Assembly (NCBI GenBank): GCA_031213475.1 | Contig: JARUPZ010000034.1 | Coordinates: 5,102,547-5,166,546, forward strand | Source of the DNA: Nereocystis luetkeana | Lineage: Eukaryota; Sar; Phaeophyceae; Laminariales; Laminariaceae | Reading direction: 5' to 3' | Length of the DNA stretch: 64,000 nt | In this document: positions 1-11,670 of the stretch, in pieces | How the letters are laid out: each line of letters begins with the position of its first letter | Position numbering within the stretch: position 1 is the stretch's first letter | Position numbers and translations under genes: made by a program | Notes under the pieces: generated by a model | The model's database searches: none | What the model saw: only the letters and a program-made list of their open reading frames with translations | Told to the model about the DNA's origin: nothing

Positions 1-33
1 CCGTTCCCAACTGTGACTGCAAATCCGACTGCA

Positions 34-416
34 CATAAGAGATGGTCTAAAGAGTCATTATTTTATCGGAGAGCTTTTTCCAATTTTTTTACATTTTTTT
101 CGCGCAAGTTTTCATTCTTCCATATTTTCCTGATCTTTTTTTCCAAATGTATGTGTGAAATTTAACGAACTCGATGTTTTTGCTTCTGGAGAGTTTCACG
201 AATAGCGACAGAACGCCTCCGTATATAGATACATATATCTCCAAATATTTCCAAACTCAGGAAATTATGGAAAAAACGCTCTCCGATAATGAGCCTACAG
301 TAAGTAGTACGAGTAACTTTTTTGTATAAGGTAGCACCTGGCATTTATTGTACTCTCCATATTTACACGAACAAACGCGTATGAAGCACTCTCCGTGCTT
401 AAGGCCATCTCTTATG
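34..416. mobile_element. Inverted-repeat element (MITE-like)
   Basis: CATAAGAGATGG at 34 is mirrored by CCATCTCTTATG ending at 416. An inner pair (TATCGGAGAGC near 67; GCTCTCCGATAA near 280) adds a second inverted arm. Part of the same terminus recurs alone at about 1097. There is no coding content. Confidence 0.4.
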
Positions 417-469
417 GGAGGGTTTAGGAAACTGAAAAACTTACCCGAAACTGTGTTTTATACGTGTTT

Positions 470-670
470 TGTGAAGGTGTTACCTACTGAGCTATAGTAG
501 GGGTAAAAGACCGATCGATTACCCAGCCCAAGGTAATCCTTATCCAATCCATTGTGATTTCACGCGCAGGTTCGTGTCCTGCCGACGACGCCAAATGTGA
601 AGGTGTTACCTACTGACCTATAGGGGTAAAAGATCGATCGATTACCCAGCCCAAGGTAATCCTTACAACA
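470..670 (-). mobile_element. TRIM element remnant: two ~75-bp LTRs around a tRNA-Ser-like segment
   Basis: Two direct repeats beginning TGTGAAGGTGTTACC and ending near CCTTA lie at 470-545 and 596-670 (the latter is exactly 75 bp, TG...CA). Between them, 552-593 matches 40 of 42 bases of the 3' half of the tRNA-Ser-like sequence at 1921-1962. This is the long primer-binding region of the same family as the 3987-4337 insertion; most of the internal DNA is missing. Confidence 0.7.
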
Positions 671-1360
671 GCTTTCACGTATTTTAGACAGGGAGTCCGA
701 CCGAATCAGGCTCGCTCTTCTCAGAATACTTGCAGTCTTTTCGGGAGAGGTATCTAGACCCGTTTTTCTTCATCTCCAGGGGTGTCGTTCGAGGTTTTTA
801 CGATGTTGTCATTTTCAGACAAGAAAATCAACAAGGCATTTTCAGATATATGTCGACGTTTCAGCCGAAAAAATGGCCTCTTTTTCAGATAAATCGCGTC
901 CGAAACTGAATAGAGGAAACTGGAGTGTACCGACAATTTTTCAAAATGCTAGCTTGAAGAAACGGCAAACGGCGTTGCATGCCTCTCGCAAAATGGCTGG
1001 TGGGACTTCAAGAAAAGCTGTCCCGATTCGCCATTTTTTCCCTGTTCAAATATACGCCTGCGAAGGTGCTGGAACCTCGATTTCCAGAAACCAATACCGG
1101 TTTGCCATAAGAGATGGTCTAATGAATTGTTTGAGTTGCATGACGGACGACTCAGATAACCTTATTATTACTACTGCTGTATGCGGAGGGGGGAGAGTAG
1201 AAACGGGAAGTTTGCGTTATTTACTTTGTGATCTTGAAAGTATTTATTTCCGATTGGGGATGCAATACTGTAATAAAAAATATCTTATTACATACCAGTA
1301 GTCCCTTGGGCTTTGCACTGACTGGTAAAATATTAGCCGTTCGCCTGCCCAACCTAAGCC
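671..1360. other. No gene recognised
   Basis: Open frames here have no recognisable domain, and low-complexity T/A-rich stretches are common. The CATAAGAGATGG terminus of the 34-416 element recurs at 1097. Confidence 0.4.
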
Positions 1361-1480
1361 TTAGGGTCGATCTTAACGAGGAGTGGTTTTCAGTTTTTTT
1401 CAGTATTTTCCCAAATTTTCAGTATTTTCGAGGGGGAAAAAAAACCCTGAAAACACAGCCCTCGTTAAGATCGACCCTTT
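1361..1480. mobile_element. Foldback MITE
   Basis: A perfect 18-bp inverted repeat, AGGGTCGATCTTAACGAG (1363-1380) and its complement (1461-1478), flanks about 80 bp of T-rich DNA ending in an A-rich segment. There is no coding capacity. Confidence 0.7.
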
Positions 1481-1615
1481 CAACACTCTCCCCCCTTGGA
1501 ACGGACCGGATATACGGGTCGACGCGTGTCGCCAACACGCGGTTCCAGTATTTGGTGCTCCACAGACGTATTTTTGAGATCCTTGACATACATGAAGCAA
1601 GTCACTTGCAGTTTT

Positions 1616-1645
1616 CATGGTGAAGGTGGGATTCGAACTCATGTT
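1616..1645 (+). other. tRNA 3'-end-like segment (possible primer-binding site)
   Basis: TGGTGAAGGTGGGATTCGAA starts two bases after an LTR-like CA and is complementary to a tRNA 3' end with its T loop. It may be a retroelement primer-binding site; no paired LTR could be found. Confidence 0.3.
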
Positions 1646-1920
1646 TTGATACTGCCTTGAATATGGCTGAAAACCCGGTCAATACCTGGGTTCAGGCGCT
1701 GGGATCGTATTCGTAGTACTTCGAAGGCGTACCTTAGGGGGAAAACCAGGGATTTTCCAGAGACGCACGAGCTTTTGGTTTCAGTCTCCTCGTGCACGAA
1801 AGGGATAATAAAGCTGATCTTCTTCTATCTCTAAGCAAACAACACACGTGAGTACCAACGAGTACCGACAGGCAAACCTGTTCAGGGATACAAAGTGTTC
1901 CGCCTGCTGATCTTAGCAAG

Positions 1921-2006
1921 TGGCGTCGACGGCAGGACTCGAACCTGCGCGTGAAATCACAACGGGTTTCGAGCCCGCGTGCAACAACGCTATGCGCTAC
2001 ATAGCC
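1921..2006 (-). pseudogene. tRNA-Ser(CGA)-like pseudogene
   Basis: On the minus strand the 3' half is tRNA-Ser-like: a CTCGAAA anticodon loop (CGA) on a 5-bp stem, a long variable arm TGTGATTTCACGCG, T arm GCAGGTTCGAGTCCTGC, and an acceptor strand ending CGTCGACGCCA with CCA present. The 5' acceptor strand (about AGGGCTA) cannot pair with it, and the D arm is atypical. An encoded CCA suggests a retro-copied or retroelement-borne tRNA. It is very similar to the TRIM segment at 552-593. Confidence 0.65.
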
Positions 2007-2249
2007 CTTGGCCGGCCGGAAATTTTGCCAGCCGACTTGTTGTCGTGTTTCCCTTCCCACCAGCGCCCTCCCTTTCCGGAGGCTCAGGAGCTGGCCACCA
2101 AAGGCCGTTTGTACACCACCGAAGCGGGCATCGTTCTACTCGTCCGGCAGTCTTCCTTCCCCCCCTTGCGTTAGACACGCTACGCCCGGTGGGTCGTACG
2201 GCCTGTTTATTGAACGACGAGCCTATAGATTCGCATCTATGTGCCGCTG

Positions 2250-4480
2250 CTCTTGCGCTCCTGGGCCATGCAGGCTTGCCATTCCGCGCCTTACCGCCAC
2301 CTAGGAACCGCGCGCACCCTACGTATGCTCGAACGTTTCTTCTACTACTGGTGGATCGGTAGGAGCATCTGCACCCGGTGGTGATAACGAAACTGCTTGA
2401 AGGGCCAAGCACGGAAAACGTCACGGCAGACGGTCCGGCGGCCCATCATCACATTGCTCCTGCGAGAAGGACCCGGCATCGCCGTCAGCGTCGACTTTTT
2501 CTGCCCTCTCCCGGTGACGCCTCGAGGAAATACCTACATCTTGCTTTTCACTGATTGTTTCAGCCCCCGAGCCGACATGTACGCCGTCACTGCGGCAGAG
2601 TTCACCGCTGAGGGCACGGCTAACACTCTCGTCAACCGGTGTATTCCTCTCTGGGGGTGCCCGCGCAGCATCCTCTCGGATAACAGCCTCCAGTTCTGCT
2701 CCAAGCTTTCGCACGCCGGACATCAGCTTCTCGGGGTTTCGCAAAATTGACACCAGCTCCTACCACCCAAACGGCAACGGTGGGGTGGAACGTGTAAACC
2801 ACAAGATGGCCCAGATGCTGGCAATGCTCGTCAACGAGCTCCAAAACAACCGGGATGAACAGCTCCCTCATGTCGAATTTGCGTACAGCAGTTCGGTCAG
2901 TGCCGCCACGGGTTTAGCTCCCAACGAGGTCGGCACCCTCGCCTCCCTCTCACGATTTTCGAGCGTGCTGGAGTCGCCGGCCACCAGAGCTTGGCCCTGC
3001 GACCTGGCGACGGATCGCCAGCAGCGCGCGTACGATATCGTCCGCGAACACCACGCCCTCACTGCCGCTCGCGTGAACCACCGCAACTCCGCCCTCCCCG
3101 ACGCTCTGCGTCCACTCTCCAAATTTAACGTTGGCGGCTGGGCGTGGGTGTACAAGACGGCGGCCACCATCCACCAGGGCGCGAAGCCCGACACGGACGC
3201 CAAGGCCCTCAAGGCCAAACTCTCCCTCAACTGGACAGGCCCCTACAAAGTTCTCGCAGTTGGCCCCTGCTCCGCAGCGGACGCCCCGGACGGATTTCCT
3301 CTCGGGGCAAAGCTCCTGTATTTGGATCTTCCTTCCGATATGCCCGGCGCGGGTGCTCGCCGGCGTGCATCAGTTCAACGCTGCAAGCCCTGTGCCAACA
3401 ACCCCCACGACCGTGGCGGCATGCCGAAGTATTTGCCAGCGGGGTTGACGCAATACGTGCTCAACAACTTCTCCAAGAAATCCTCCCCGTACCACGTTAC
3501 CCAGGACGACGTTTCGACCCCTCTTCAACGATTCGAAGTGGAAAAGATTACCGGACACCAATCGGTTCGAGGTCGAGGTGGCGCCATCGCGGTGATATGT
3601 ACGAGACGCACTTCAGTAGACAGGACTATTATCCCGCCCATCCCGGGAACGAGAAATAGACCTTCAGCTTTCTCGCCACGCAATTTTGCGCTATGCTTGG
3701 CCGGCACCCCGAACCAGCACCGCCAAAACCGACCGCCTGTACCGCCGAATGAGAATCGGCGCGGCACAACGGGAGCTCTCTCGGAGTAACGGCGAGCGGT
3801 TTCTGGCGCCCGGCTATGGCTGCGTATCGTACGCCGACCGGCTTCGCCGATACTGCAACACCGTGCTTCCCAACGGGGCCCACTTTTCGGACAAGGGCAA
3901 CGGCGGTCTGTGGTGGCTCGGGAAAATCAGCGCGACTACGCCGACGGGTGGAGTATATTCGGTTCGAGTTTTGGACGACCCGGGACTGTTATAAGGATTA
4001 CCTCGGGCTGGGTAATCGATCGATCTTTTACCCCTATAACTCAGTAGGTAACACCTTCACATTTGACGTCGTCCAGGTCACGGGTTCGAACCTCACTTCG
4101 AACGTTTCTTTTTTTACAGAAACGCTTGCGCGTGCACACCTAAAAAAAACACATCTCCCTGGTTCCCCAGGTAATGAAACGAAGCGGGTACGTCAGCGTA
4201 CGGACGTATACGGTTCCGACGCCCCAAAGACCCCGCCGTTCAGAGGGGGGGAGAGTGTTCTAAGGATTACCCTGGACTGGGTATTTGATCGGTTTTTTAC
4301 CCCTATACCAGGTAGCTCAGTAGGTAACACCTTCACAGGACCCATCAAGCTTCCTCTTTCTCCGGCGCGCTACACGACTTTGACGAAAGCTGTACGAGGT
4401 TCTTGGTGTCTGAAAATTCACTTGGCTAGTAGCGCGGTTGCCTGGGGGGTCCAGCGTAACGTAGATGAATCTCGAGACGC
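2250..4480 (+). pseudogene. Ty3/gypsy retrotransposon pol 3' part: integrase and C-terminal tail, broken
   Basis: This is the relic of an integrase, which inserts the element's cDNA. It begins with an HHCC-like zinc region (about 2280-2400) interrupted by adjacent TGA TAA stops at 2382-2387, with one Cys lost. The DDE core follows: first Asp in AVSVDFF (about 2490), second Asp in SILSDNS (about 2680), and Glu in NGGVERVNHK (about 2790). A +1 shift occurs near 2735-2750 and others near 3595 and 3660. The C-terminal region (FNVGGWAWVYKTAA..LNWTGPYKVLAVGP) is an SH3-like tail. A long extra domain follows, ending LDDPG, is split by the TRIM at 3987-4337, and resumes GPIKLPLSPARY. Reverse transcriptase and LTRs were not found. 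Confidence 0.9.
3987..4337 (+). mobile_element. Complete TRIM (miniature LTR retrotransposon)
   Basis: This is a 351-bp insertion in the gypsy pol frame, flanked by the 4-bp direct repeat GGAC (3983-3986 and 4338-4341). The 5' LTR is 3987-4061 (75 bp, TGTT...CACA). The 3' LTR is 4256-4337 (82 bp). They are diverged but colinear and differ in length by a 7-bp insertion that turns TA into TACCAGGTA. A purine tract AGAGGGGGGGAGAG (4242-4255) abuts the 3' LTR, and a tRNA-complementary segment follows the 5' LTR. It has no protein-coding capacity and must have used another element's enzymes. Confidence 0.93.
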
Positions 4481-5100
4481 CCCCGTGGGTAGCCGGTTTT
4501 CGCTTCTCGGCTGTTCTCGATTTTTTTTTTTCTTGACGTTTTCGTGGGCTTTCTTTGGGGGTGTGGCTTTTCTACTTATTGACGTTTCCCGAGCTTTTGG
4601 GTCGGGGGGGGGGGTTCTGGCAGGAAGGTGTGTTCCTGGGCTTTTTTCTTTTTTTTTCTTTCTTTGCCTTCGTTGGGGATGGTTTTTTCGTATTTTGTCC
4701 TGCCTATCGCTCAGTAGCGCGGCTGGTCTGGTCTGGGTAATCTGGCCACTAATTTGTGACACAGGACGCGTTTCCAGAGTTAGTTGTGGTCCGGGTTTAG
4801 GTGGTTTTTGGCATCTATCTTCCGTTTTATTTTTCTTCTTGTTTTCGATATTCACTCTTTGCTTTTCCATGCATCTTCCTCGCCTCCCCCCCCCCCCCCC
4901 CCGTAGCGGGTGACATGGCGATGGCTTGCGTTGACGATTTCCTTCCTGCCCCTTCAGGCTAGGTCTTCCTTTCAAAAATTTTTAACGTACCTTCCCGGCT
5001 TTTTGCCTTTCTGTTCAGAGAGAGGTGTGGGAGTGGGTTTTGAGGATCCGCATCTTCGACTCGTGTTCTTCTGTCTAACACCCGTGAGCGTCGGTTCGGT
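4481..5100. other. Gypsy 3' flank, T-rich
   Basis: T-rich sequence downstream of the pol relic, possibly 3' UTR or LTR, with a 16-C tract near 4890. It ends in a diverged copy of the TCTAACACC...GCGTCGGTTCGG sequence seen inside the neighbouring inverted repeat. Confidence 0.35.
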
Positions 5101-6828
5101 CTACGCCAAGGTGCGTGTACTGGTCTACGATCGGCAATCATCTTCTCCCTTCCAACTGAAATTTACCGGGTTTACCTTATCTTCGTTACTAACAACTGCT
5201 GCGCATTTCTTGACGTCCGCCATCACCCTTCATTTCATAGTGTATCTGCGAGCGCCTTCTCTGTTTGTTTCTGCAATCCTTCGGGGGTTTCTGATGTCCC
5301 CACGGAGTCATCCGCGTACATCAACCCCGACACCGTATATTCCCCTGCCGTGACTCCCTGTCTTGCTGTTTCGACTGCTACTATCAGGTCGTTAATATAT
5401 ATATAGATATATATATATATTGAATAGGTGAGGTGACAACGTACATCCCTCTGCGACTCCTTGTATAAAATATCAACATCCTTGAAATATATCCCCGTCC
5501 AGCATCACAGCACTTCTCTCACATTCCGTCATATTTTTCATCATTCTCCACATATTCCCTCTGATGCCTACGTATTTCCCGCACTTCTTCCACAATCCGG
5601 GGGGGTGTACCCATTGTTATGCATGGCCGTAGTCGTATGACAGACCCTCGCATCCCTATAATGTGCCGGGGCGGAGCACGACGGGTTTTCACCGACCAGG
5701 CAGGCATTGCTTGCACCAAGCGCAAAGCGCCGTGAGGTGTTAGACAGGGGAGGAATCATACTAAAATGCTGTAGGTTGGTTGTCATGGTTTCTGTTCAGG
5801 TTGGCAGTTCCGAACCGACGCTAACACCAACCACCATCACCACCACCACCATCGTGAGGTGTTAGACAGGGGAGGAATCATACTAAAATGCTGTAGGTTG
5901 GTTGTCATGGTTTCTGTTCAGATTGGCAGTTCCGAACCGACGCTAACACCATCCACCTGTCTAACACGATGGTGGTGGTGGTGTTAGCGTCGGTTCGGAA
6001 CTGCCAATCTGAACAGAAACCATGACAACCAACCTACAGCATTTTAGTATGATTCCTCCCCTCCTGTCTAACACCTCACGATGGTGGTGGTGGTGGTGGT
6101 GGTTGGTGTTAGCGTCGGTTCGGAACTGCCAACCTGAACAGAAACCATGACAACCAACCTACAGCATTTTAGTATGATTCCTCCCCTGTCTAACACCTCA
6201 CGGCGCTTTGCGCTTGGTGCAAGCAATGCCTGCCTGGTCGGTGAAAACCCGTCGTGCTCCGCCCCGGCACATTGTAGGGATGCGAGGGTCTATGGTCATA
6301 CGACTACGGCCATGCATAACAATGGGTACACCCCCCCGGATTGTGGAAGAAGTGCGGGAAATACGTAGGCATCAGAGGGAATATGTGGAGAATGATGAAA
6401 AATATGACGGAATGTGAGAGAAGTGCAGTGATGCTGGACGGGGATATATTTCAAGGATGTTGATATTTTATACAAGGAGTCGCAGAGGGATGTACGTTGT
6501 CACCTAACCTATTCAATATATCTATATATATATGAACGACCTGATAGTAGCAGTCGAAACAGCAAGACAGGGAGTCACGGCAGGGGAATATACGGTGTCG
6601 GGGTTGATGTACGCGGATGACTTCGTGGGGACATCAGAAACCCCCGAAGGATTGCAGAAACAAACAGAGAAGGCGCTCGTAGATACACTATGAAATGAAG
6701 GGTGATGGCGGACGTCAAGAAATGCGCAGCAGTTGTTAGTAACGAAGATAAGGTAAACCCGGTAAATTTCAGTTGGAAGGGAGAAGATGATTGCCGATCG
6801 TAGACCAGTACGCGCACCTTGGCGTAGA
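5101..6828. repeat. Large inverted repeat (arms ~850 bp)
   Basis: The left arm 5101-5950 is the reverse complement of the right arm 5979-6828, around a spacer of about 30 bp near 5951-5978. Arms carry LINE reverse-transcriptase DNA, a SINE-like segment and several TCTAACACC/GGTGTTAGA blocks with (ACC)n/(GGT)n runs. Small indels separate the arms. The right arm continues into a longer LINE relic, so the left arm looks like a secondary inverted copy. Confidence 0.9.
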
Positions 6829-8000
6829 GATTTCGAAAGACTGCTCTTGGGATACAAGATACAAACATAGAAAAAGTAGCAATAGGAATAATAGTAATAG
6901 GAAAGGGTAAAAAGCACACGTAGGCAAGATGGATGCGATCCTAACAGATTCGCACCTTGACACCAGGATTAAGAGATGTATCCTGATGAATGCGATAGTA
7001 CGAGAAGGGAACGCGAAGCTCGTAAAACAGTTGGAAACAGTACAGATGGCAGTGAGTGGCTGAATAAATCCTAAGACGCTCAAGTACGACTATTACTAGT
7101 AATACAAGCAGTATTAAAAACAGAACTGGTAATAATGCATCCACTCAAGACCAATAGACACGAGGAAGTTGAAACAGCAATATAAAGTGAGGAACATACC
7201 AAGAAAGGGGTTGCCAGCCATATAGCTGGTAGAGCTGTATGGGAGAAAGCCACAAAAGGGCGAGCTGGAACAAGGTAGGATAGCGTAATTGAGAAAACAT
7301 GGAAGGACATATAGGGGGGAACCAAGAAGACTTGATGTCCGCCCGGAAGTTTGGGAGGTATAAGGCAGAAGTAGAAGGAAGGATAGGAAGAATGGAAAGG
7401 GTAGCGCTAAGATAGACGGTGGAATCGGAAAAAGACTTGGAGATATACGGGGGGTTGAGCGAAGGAATAGGAATGAAAACGTATTTGCACGACCCAATGG
7501 ACTTATTCGCGAAAACGCAGGAACTGAGATTTCGTGTAGGTGACCTGGACCTGCCAGAAAGAAGAAAGAGGCTTTTACCGGTAGTAGCTGGGAGGAGGAA
7601 ATAGATGCACAGATGTGCTCGTGTTGGCAATGCCACAGAGTAGAACTCACATAGTAGGAGAATGTGAAACATAAAAGGAGGAACGGGATGTGTTAGAAGA
7701 TATGAGGGGATATAGACGAATGTGACATGGAGGAGTTTGGTACCCAAGGCAAAAACGAGAAAGCGATTGATATCCTAGGAGATGGATGGTGACCACAGGC
7801 GGCCAAACAGGAAGGGATAACATTATAGCAAAAAAACTCTACCAGGTATGTAATACATGGAAACAACCTAATGAGCGCCAAAATGTTAGGAGGTGTCTCT
7901 ATTAGGAGTAGGAACGGTGCTTGCTCCGTCTCTAAAGGGATGCGTTGGTCAATACCAGGTAGTCAATTGCCCAAGATAAGGCAAGCAACAAATGAGTACG
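6335..8000 (+). pseudogene. LINE reverse transcriptase relic
   Basis: This decayed non-LTR retrotransposon retains QGVAEGCTLSPNLFNI (about 6470-6520, RT palm motif) and YADDF (6609-6623, the catalytic Asp pair). C-terminal fragments follow: ILTDSHLDTRIKRCILMN near 6930, FRVGDLDLPERRKR near 7530, and GGVSIRSRNGA near 7890. Several frameshifts and stops break it. It ends AATGAGTACG followed by a C tract at 8000, the same terminus as the other LINE tails in the window. TACCAGGTA scars occur at 7840 and 7950. Confidence 0.88.
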
Positions 8001-8048
8001 CCCCCCCCCCCCCTCTCCCCTGCCTACGCCTCGGAATTTGGGAAGCGT

Positions 8049-9090
8049 GTGTTTGGTGGTACCTTGTAGGAAGATCGGCAGAGTGGGCGCATTGAGGATT
8101 CTGCGTGTGAAATCTCCACCAAAAGTGCATTTTGGCCGCCGGCACGTACAGAGCACCCCGCCATTTTCGGAGGAAACTAAATAACGGCCGCCTCAGAACG
8201 TATACAGTACGATTTCTGCTTTCTTCCTTCGCCCATGAGTCTATCTGCAGACGCACATACATGCATACACTGCGAACTACAGCAGCAGGAACAGGAATAA
8301 ATTCAAGCCTCGGCCGTTCTGCTCTGTTCCCCCCGCCTAAAACTCCTCACTATAAGGAAGGCCACTCTGCCCTACATTCGATAAGTAGCACGTAATAGCA
8401 TTCAACTTCGTATCAGGTACGATATTCTGGCATTGCCTGTATATACCTTGCGATCGTCGCAGGCCAAGCTTTCGTCAAGAGCAAATTCAACAGAAAAAAA
8501 CTGCTGCTACTAAGAAACAGTAGAAACACATTTTCTTTTCGCTATCACCCCCGCCACCCCCGCTCCGTCCGCCCCCATACAGTACTATCAAGCAGAGCCC
8601 CAGCCTGCGAAGCATCCGTCAGGCCAACCAGTCAGCACCAGCCAAGCCGGGCCAATCAAATCACTCATAATAACCATGTCATTCCATCCAATCAAAATCA
8701 ATTCGTCCCTCACTCAATCGCATAATAGTTGATACGATTGGTTGAACGCTACCAGAGTATGTTGCAAAATTCCGGCTCTTCAGCGCATGCGACATAGTAC
8801 ACGTATCATCCGCCGCCAAGAACTATCACCATAACGCCGGCAGAAACCAAACCAATGGACATACAAATAGCCGAACGGACCGGCCAATCAACCCAACGGA
8901 CCGACCAATCAACCCAACGGACCGACTAATCAACCCAACGCACCGACCAATCAATTCAACAGCCTCAGCCAACTCAACACCAACGCATCACACACTGCTG
9001 CGTGGCAGAGACCCCAGTAACCCCAACCCCAACCCCGACCACTCCTGATAAGTTTGACCAAGCACTTTCCAGATAGACGATAAGCTCCCC
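8049..9090. other. No gene; tandem ACCGACCAATCAACCCAAC at 8880-8965
   Basis: C/A-rich intergenic DNA without recognisable domains. A unit of about 21-24 bp (GGACCGACCAATCAACCCAAC) repeats about four times. Confidence 0.5.
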
Positions 9091-9194
9091 ATGTCGTCTG
9101 TTCCACCGTTAGTCGGGTTCAACATTGTTGTCCGAGCAAAATCCCCTCCTACAAAAAAAAACACGCTCTTCCGCACTATCGCACTACCGGCCTC

Positions 9195-9312
9195 ACTGCT
9201 ATTCAGCACCGCAACTACCGTTGTCCTCATACCCAAGGATGCGTGGTCAATGGTCAAACGGCTAAGGCAGGCAATAAGGGAATACGCCTCCTCCCCCCCC
9301 CACCCTCCCTCG
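9195..9312 (+). mobile_element. LINE 3' end fragment with poly(C) tail
   Basis: GCGTGGTCAATGGTCAAACG followed by GGCTAAGGCAGGCAA matches the end of the LINE at 7930-8000. It runs into GAATACGCC and a long C tract. Confidence 0.7.
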
Positions 9313-9449
9313 CACCGCCTGCATTCCCCCGCCCCCCCTTCCCACACGCCTCCTCTCCCGCGCACCCCCCCCCCCCCCCCCATCAAACACCCTCCCACCC
9401 TCCCCCCCCACCCTCCCTTTCCCTCCACCTACGCAAGCCTAACCTAGAT

Positions 9450-11220
9450 ACATGGCGCGCAGTTTCTGGGGTGGATTTACAAGCCGGTATCCTGCCGTAA
9501 GCGTGTTCAACCGCGAGTCCCCCTACCCCCTACCCCCGCCCACCCCCCCCCCTAACGCCGTCACAACGACCGCCGATACGATCCCACCTTGACGGACGCG
9601 CTAGGAACGGCAAACCGAGTAGTGCTGTCGTATTAATAGTACAAAAATGCAAGCATGGTGTGTTCAAGCGGAGGCGAGATCCGTCCATAACGCCCAACCA
9701 CCGAAAACACAAAATCCAAAATCCAAAAGTCCGAAACTCATAACGCAAACTCAAAACGCAAATTCGAAACTCAATATGCAAATTATCCAATAGAAAGAAG
9801 AAAAAAAAATCCAGAGCGGAAAAACCCACAGGAGAGCTAGAAAGCCGCACAAGCCAGTACAGGCAGGCAGACACGCAGGGAGTGCAGCAGAGGATACTCA
9901 ACCAACTGTCGCCGACCAACTGTTAATAAAGAAAAGAGGAAAAAATAATGAAATAAAGAACGAACGAAGGAAAGAAAAAGGATAATGAAGCACCAATCAA
10001 GAGACCACTAGTTGTAGTGGTGCTACGGTGGGCATACGTTTTCGTTTTAACGCCTGGCGGGGTCCATAGGCGATTCCAACCCAATCCGGTCCACCCTATC
10101 CTCTCTCCCATTCCATCCCCTTTCCACGCCCGCATTTTGGTACCGCCTTCCATCTCTCCTCTCCCGTCATTTTTCCCGCAACTACGCCAAACGCCCTGCG
10201 TCGCAAAAAAAAGAAGATAGAACCGTGCCTTGGGGGGGGTTACAGAGTCTTTTACGGCAGCCACGAGCAGGCGCCGCAACAGCAGCAACAGCAGCAACAG
10301 CAGCAACACCACCTTTATCATCACCATCACCACCACCACCACTAGCTCAAAACCCGCCCAATACCAGGTACTATATAATATATAAAAAACAAACAAGATA
10401 CATCACGCCTATCTGTTGTTTAGCGCGCTACTACACCGTGAGGGATAAGATGCGCTACACCCCGACCAAGAAAAAAAAAAAAAAAAAAAAAGCGAAGAGA
10501 CAAAAATTACAAGCACGTACGTACGTATGGTAAACCTAATTCACTGCAGACCGGTCAGTAGATCGGCCGATCGCAACAACGCTAATTGCTCCGTTCGTAC
10601 GTGTGCCCGTGCCCTCCGTTCTTGTCCCTCCCAATTTCCAATTTTGATTGTCGATTTCATTCCCGTTTTCCGCTGCCGTTTTTTGCCTCCATTTTTGTTT
10701 CCGTTTCCGCTTCCGTTTCCATTTTGAGTCGTGCGAGTCAAAAGCCAGACTCCCCCGCATCGCAATTATCCCTTCATTTATCTCTTCCCTGTCCCTCGAG
10801 ACAGGGAGAAAATAACTCTTAGAGTACCACGCGATGCCGCGAAAAGCCCAGCAACGTTATACCCGTGCAACCCCCCCCCCCCCCCTCCCCCCCCCCTCCC
10901 ATCCCTCCCGACATCCTTGGAAACCCTGTCCATCATCACCACCACTCAAGACAGGAGAGATAAAGAAATGACGAACTATACGATGCCGTGTTAAGCCCAG
11001 CAAAGTTACACCCACCCGTACAACCCCCGCCCCTTCCCCCCCCCCCCCCCTACACCCACCAATCTGGCCGTGAATATAACAATCGTTTTGATACTCACAC
11101 CAGAATCCAAAACGCGTACTATGTTCGCGGCCATACTGGTAACGGCAAACCTCCTGTTCCATCGCCTTCATCGCTACTACCGTAACACCTTCTGTAGCAT
11201 TTACACACCCCGTTCGTCCC
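9450..11220. other. Low-complexity intergenic DNA
   Basis: Poly(C), poly(A) and triplet runs, with no recognisable gene. (CAGCAA)n occurs near 10280-10310 and a 20-A tract near 10470. Long open frames are C- or G-tract artefacts. Confidence 0.5.
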
Positions 11221-11224
11221 ATTT

Positions 11225-11348
11225 CCGGGTGGGCATACCTGGTATGTAATACCTGGTAAGAATCAGGACCAAATATGCTGTGCAAAACACATGGGGATAA
11301 CCGAGTTTTGGGTCCATCGTGGGTCCTGATTCTTACTACATTAGCCCA
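11225..11348. mobile_element. Family C MITE with two TACCTGGTA scars
   Basis: Inverted arms GGGC...AAGAATCAGGACC and GGTCCTGATTCTTACTAC...GCCC flank about 50 bp. The left arm has TACCTGGTA twice (11237 and 11249) where the right arm has plain TA. Confidence 0.7.
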
Positions 11349-11439
11349 CCCGTGAAAAGGACATGCATGCCGAGGGTCATCGGGGTCTATACACCAATGG
11401 TCGTTGTGCTGGCAACCAACACTCCCATGACGCAAGGGG

Positions 11440-11670
11440 TGTGTCCTCATGTCATGCATGGACGCAGTAGTCGTATCACCACAAGACCCCCACATTCCTG
11501 CAGTGTCGGAACGGAGCACGGAGCACGTCGGGTTCTCACCGGCCAGGCAAAGACATTGTGTGCTTGCACCAAGCGCGAAAAGCTGCGAGGTGTTCGGCGA
11601 GTCACATGAAAGGCGAGCTGCATCCTGTGAAGAACCGCTTGTGAGGCGGACTTTTTTGCACATTGATGAC
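11440..11670 (-). mobile_element. SINE-like family S copy, truncated
   Basis: On the minus strand it runs CGGACTT-side to GACTAC..TGCATGACATGAG, with the shared GCTTGGTGCAAGCA core near 11565. A 20+ G tract follows at 11671. Confidence 0.7.

Noticed and set aside
1734-2060. Minus-strand 108-codon frame
   Set aside because: Its recognisable part is a translation of the tRNA-Ser-like sequence.
4418-4975. 185-codon minus-strand Lys-rich frame
   Set aside because: It is antisense to the T-rich tail of the gypsy relic; composition only.
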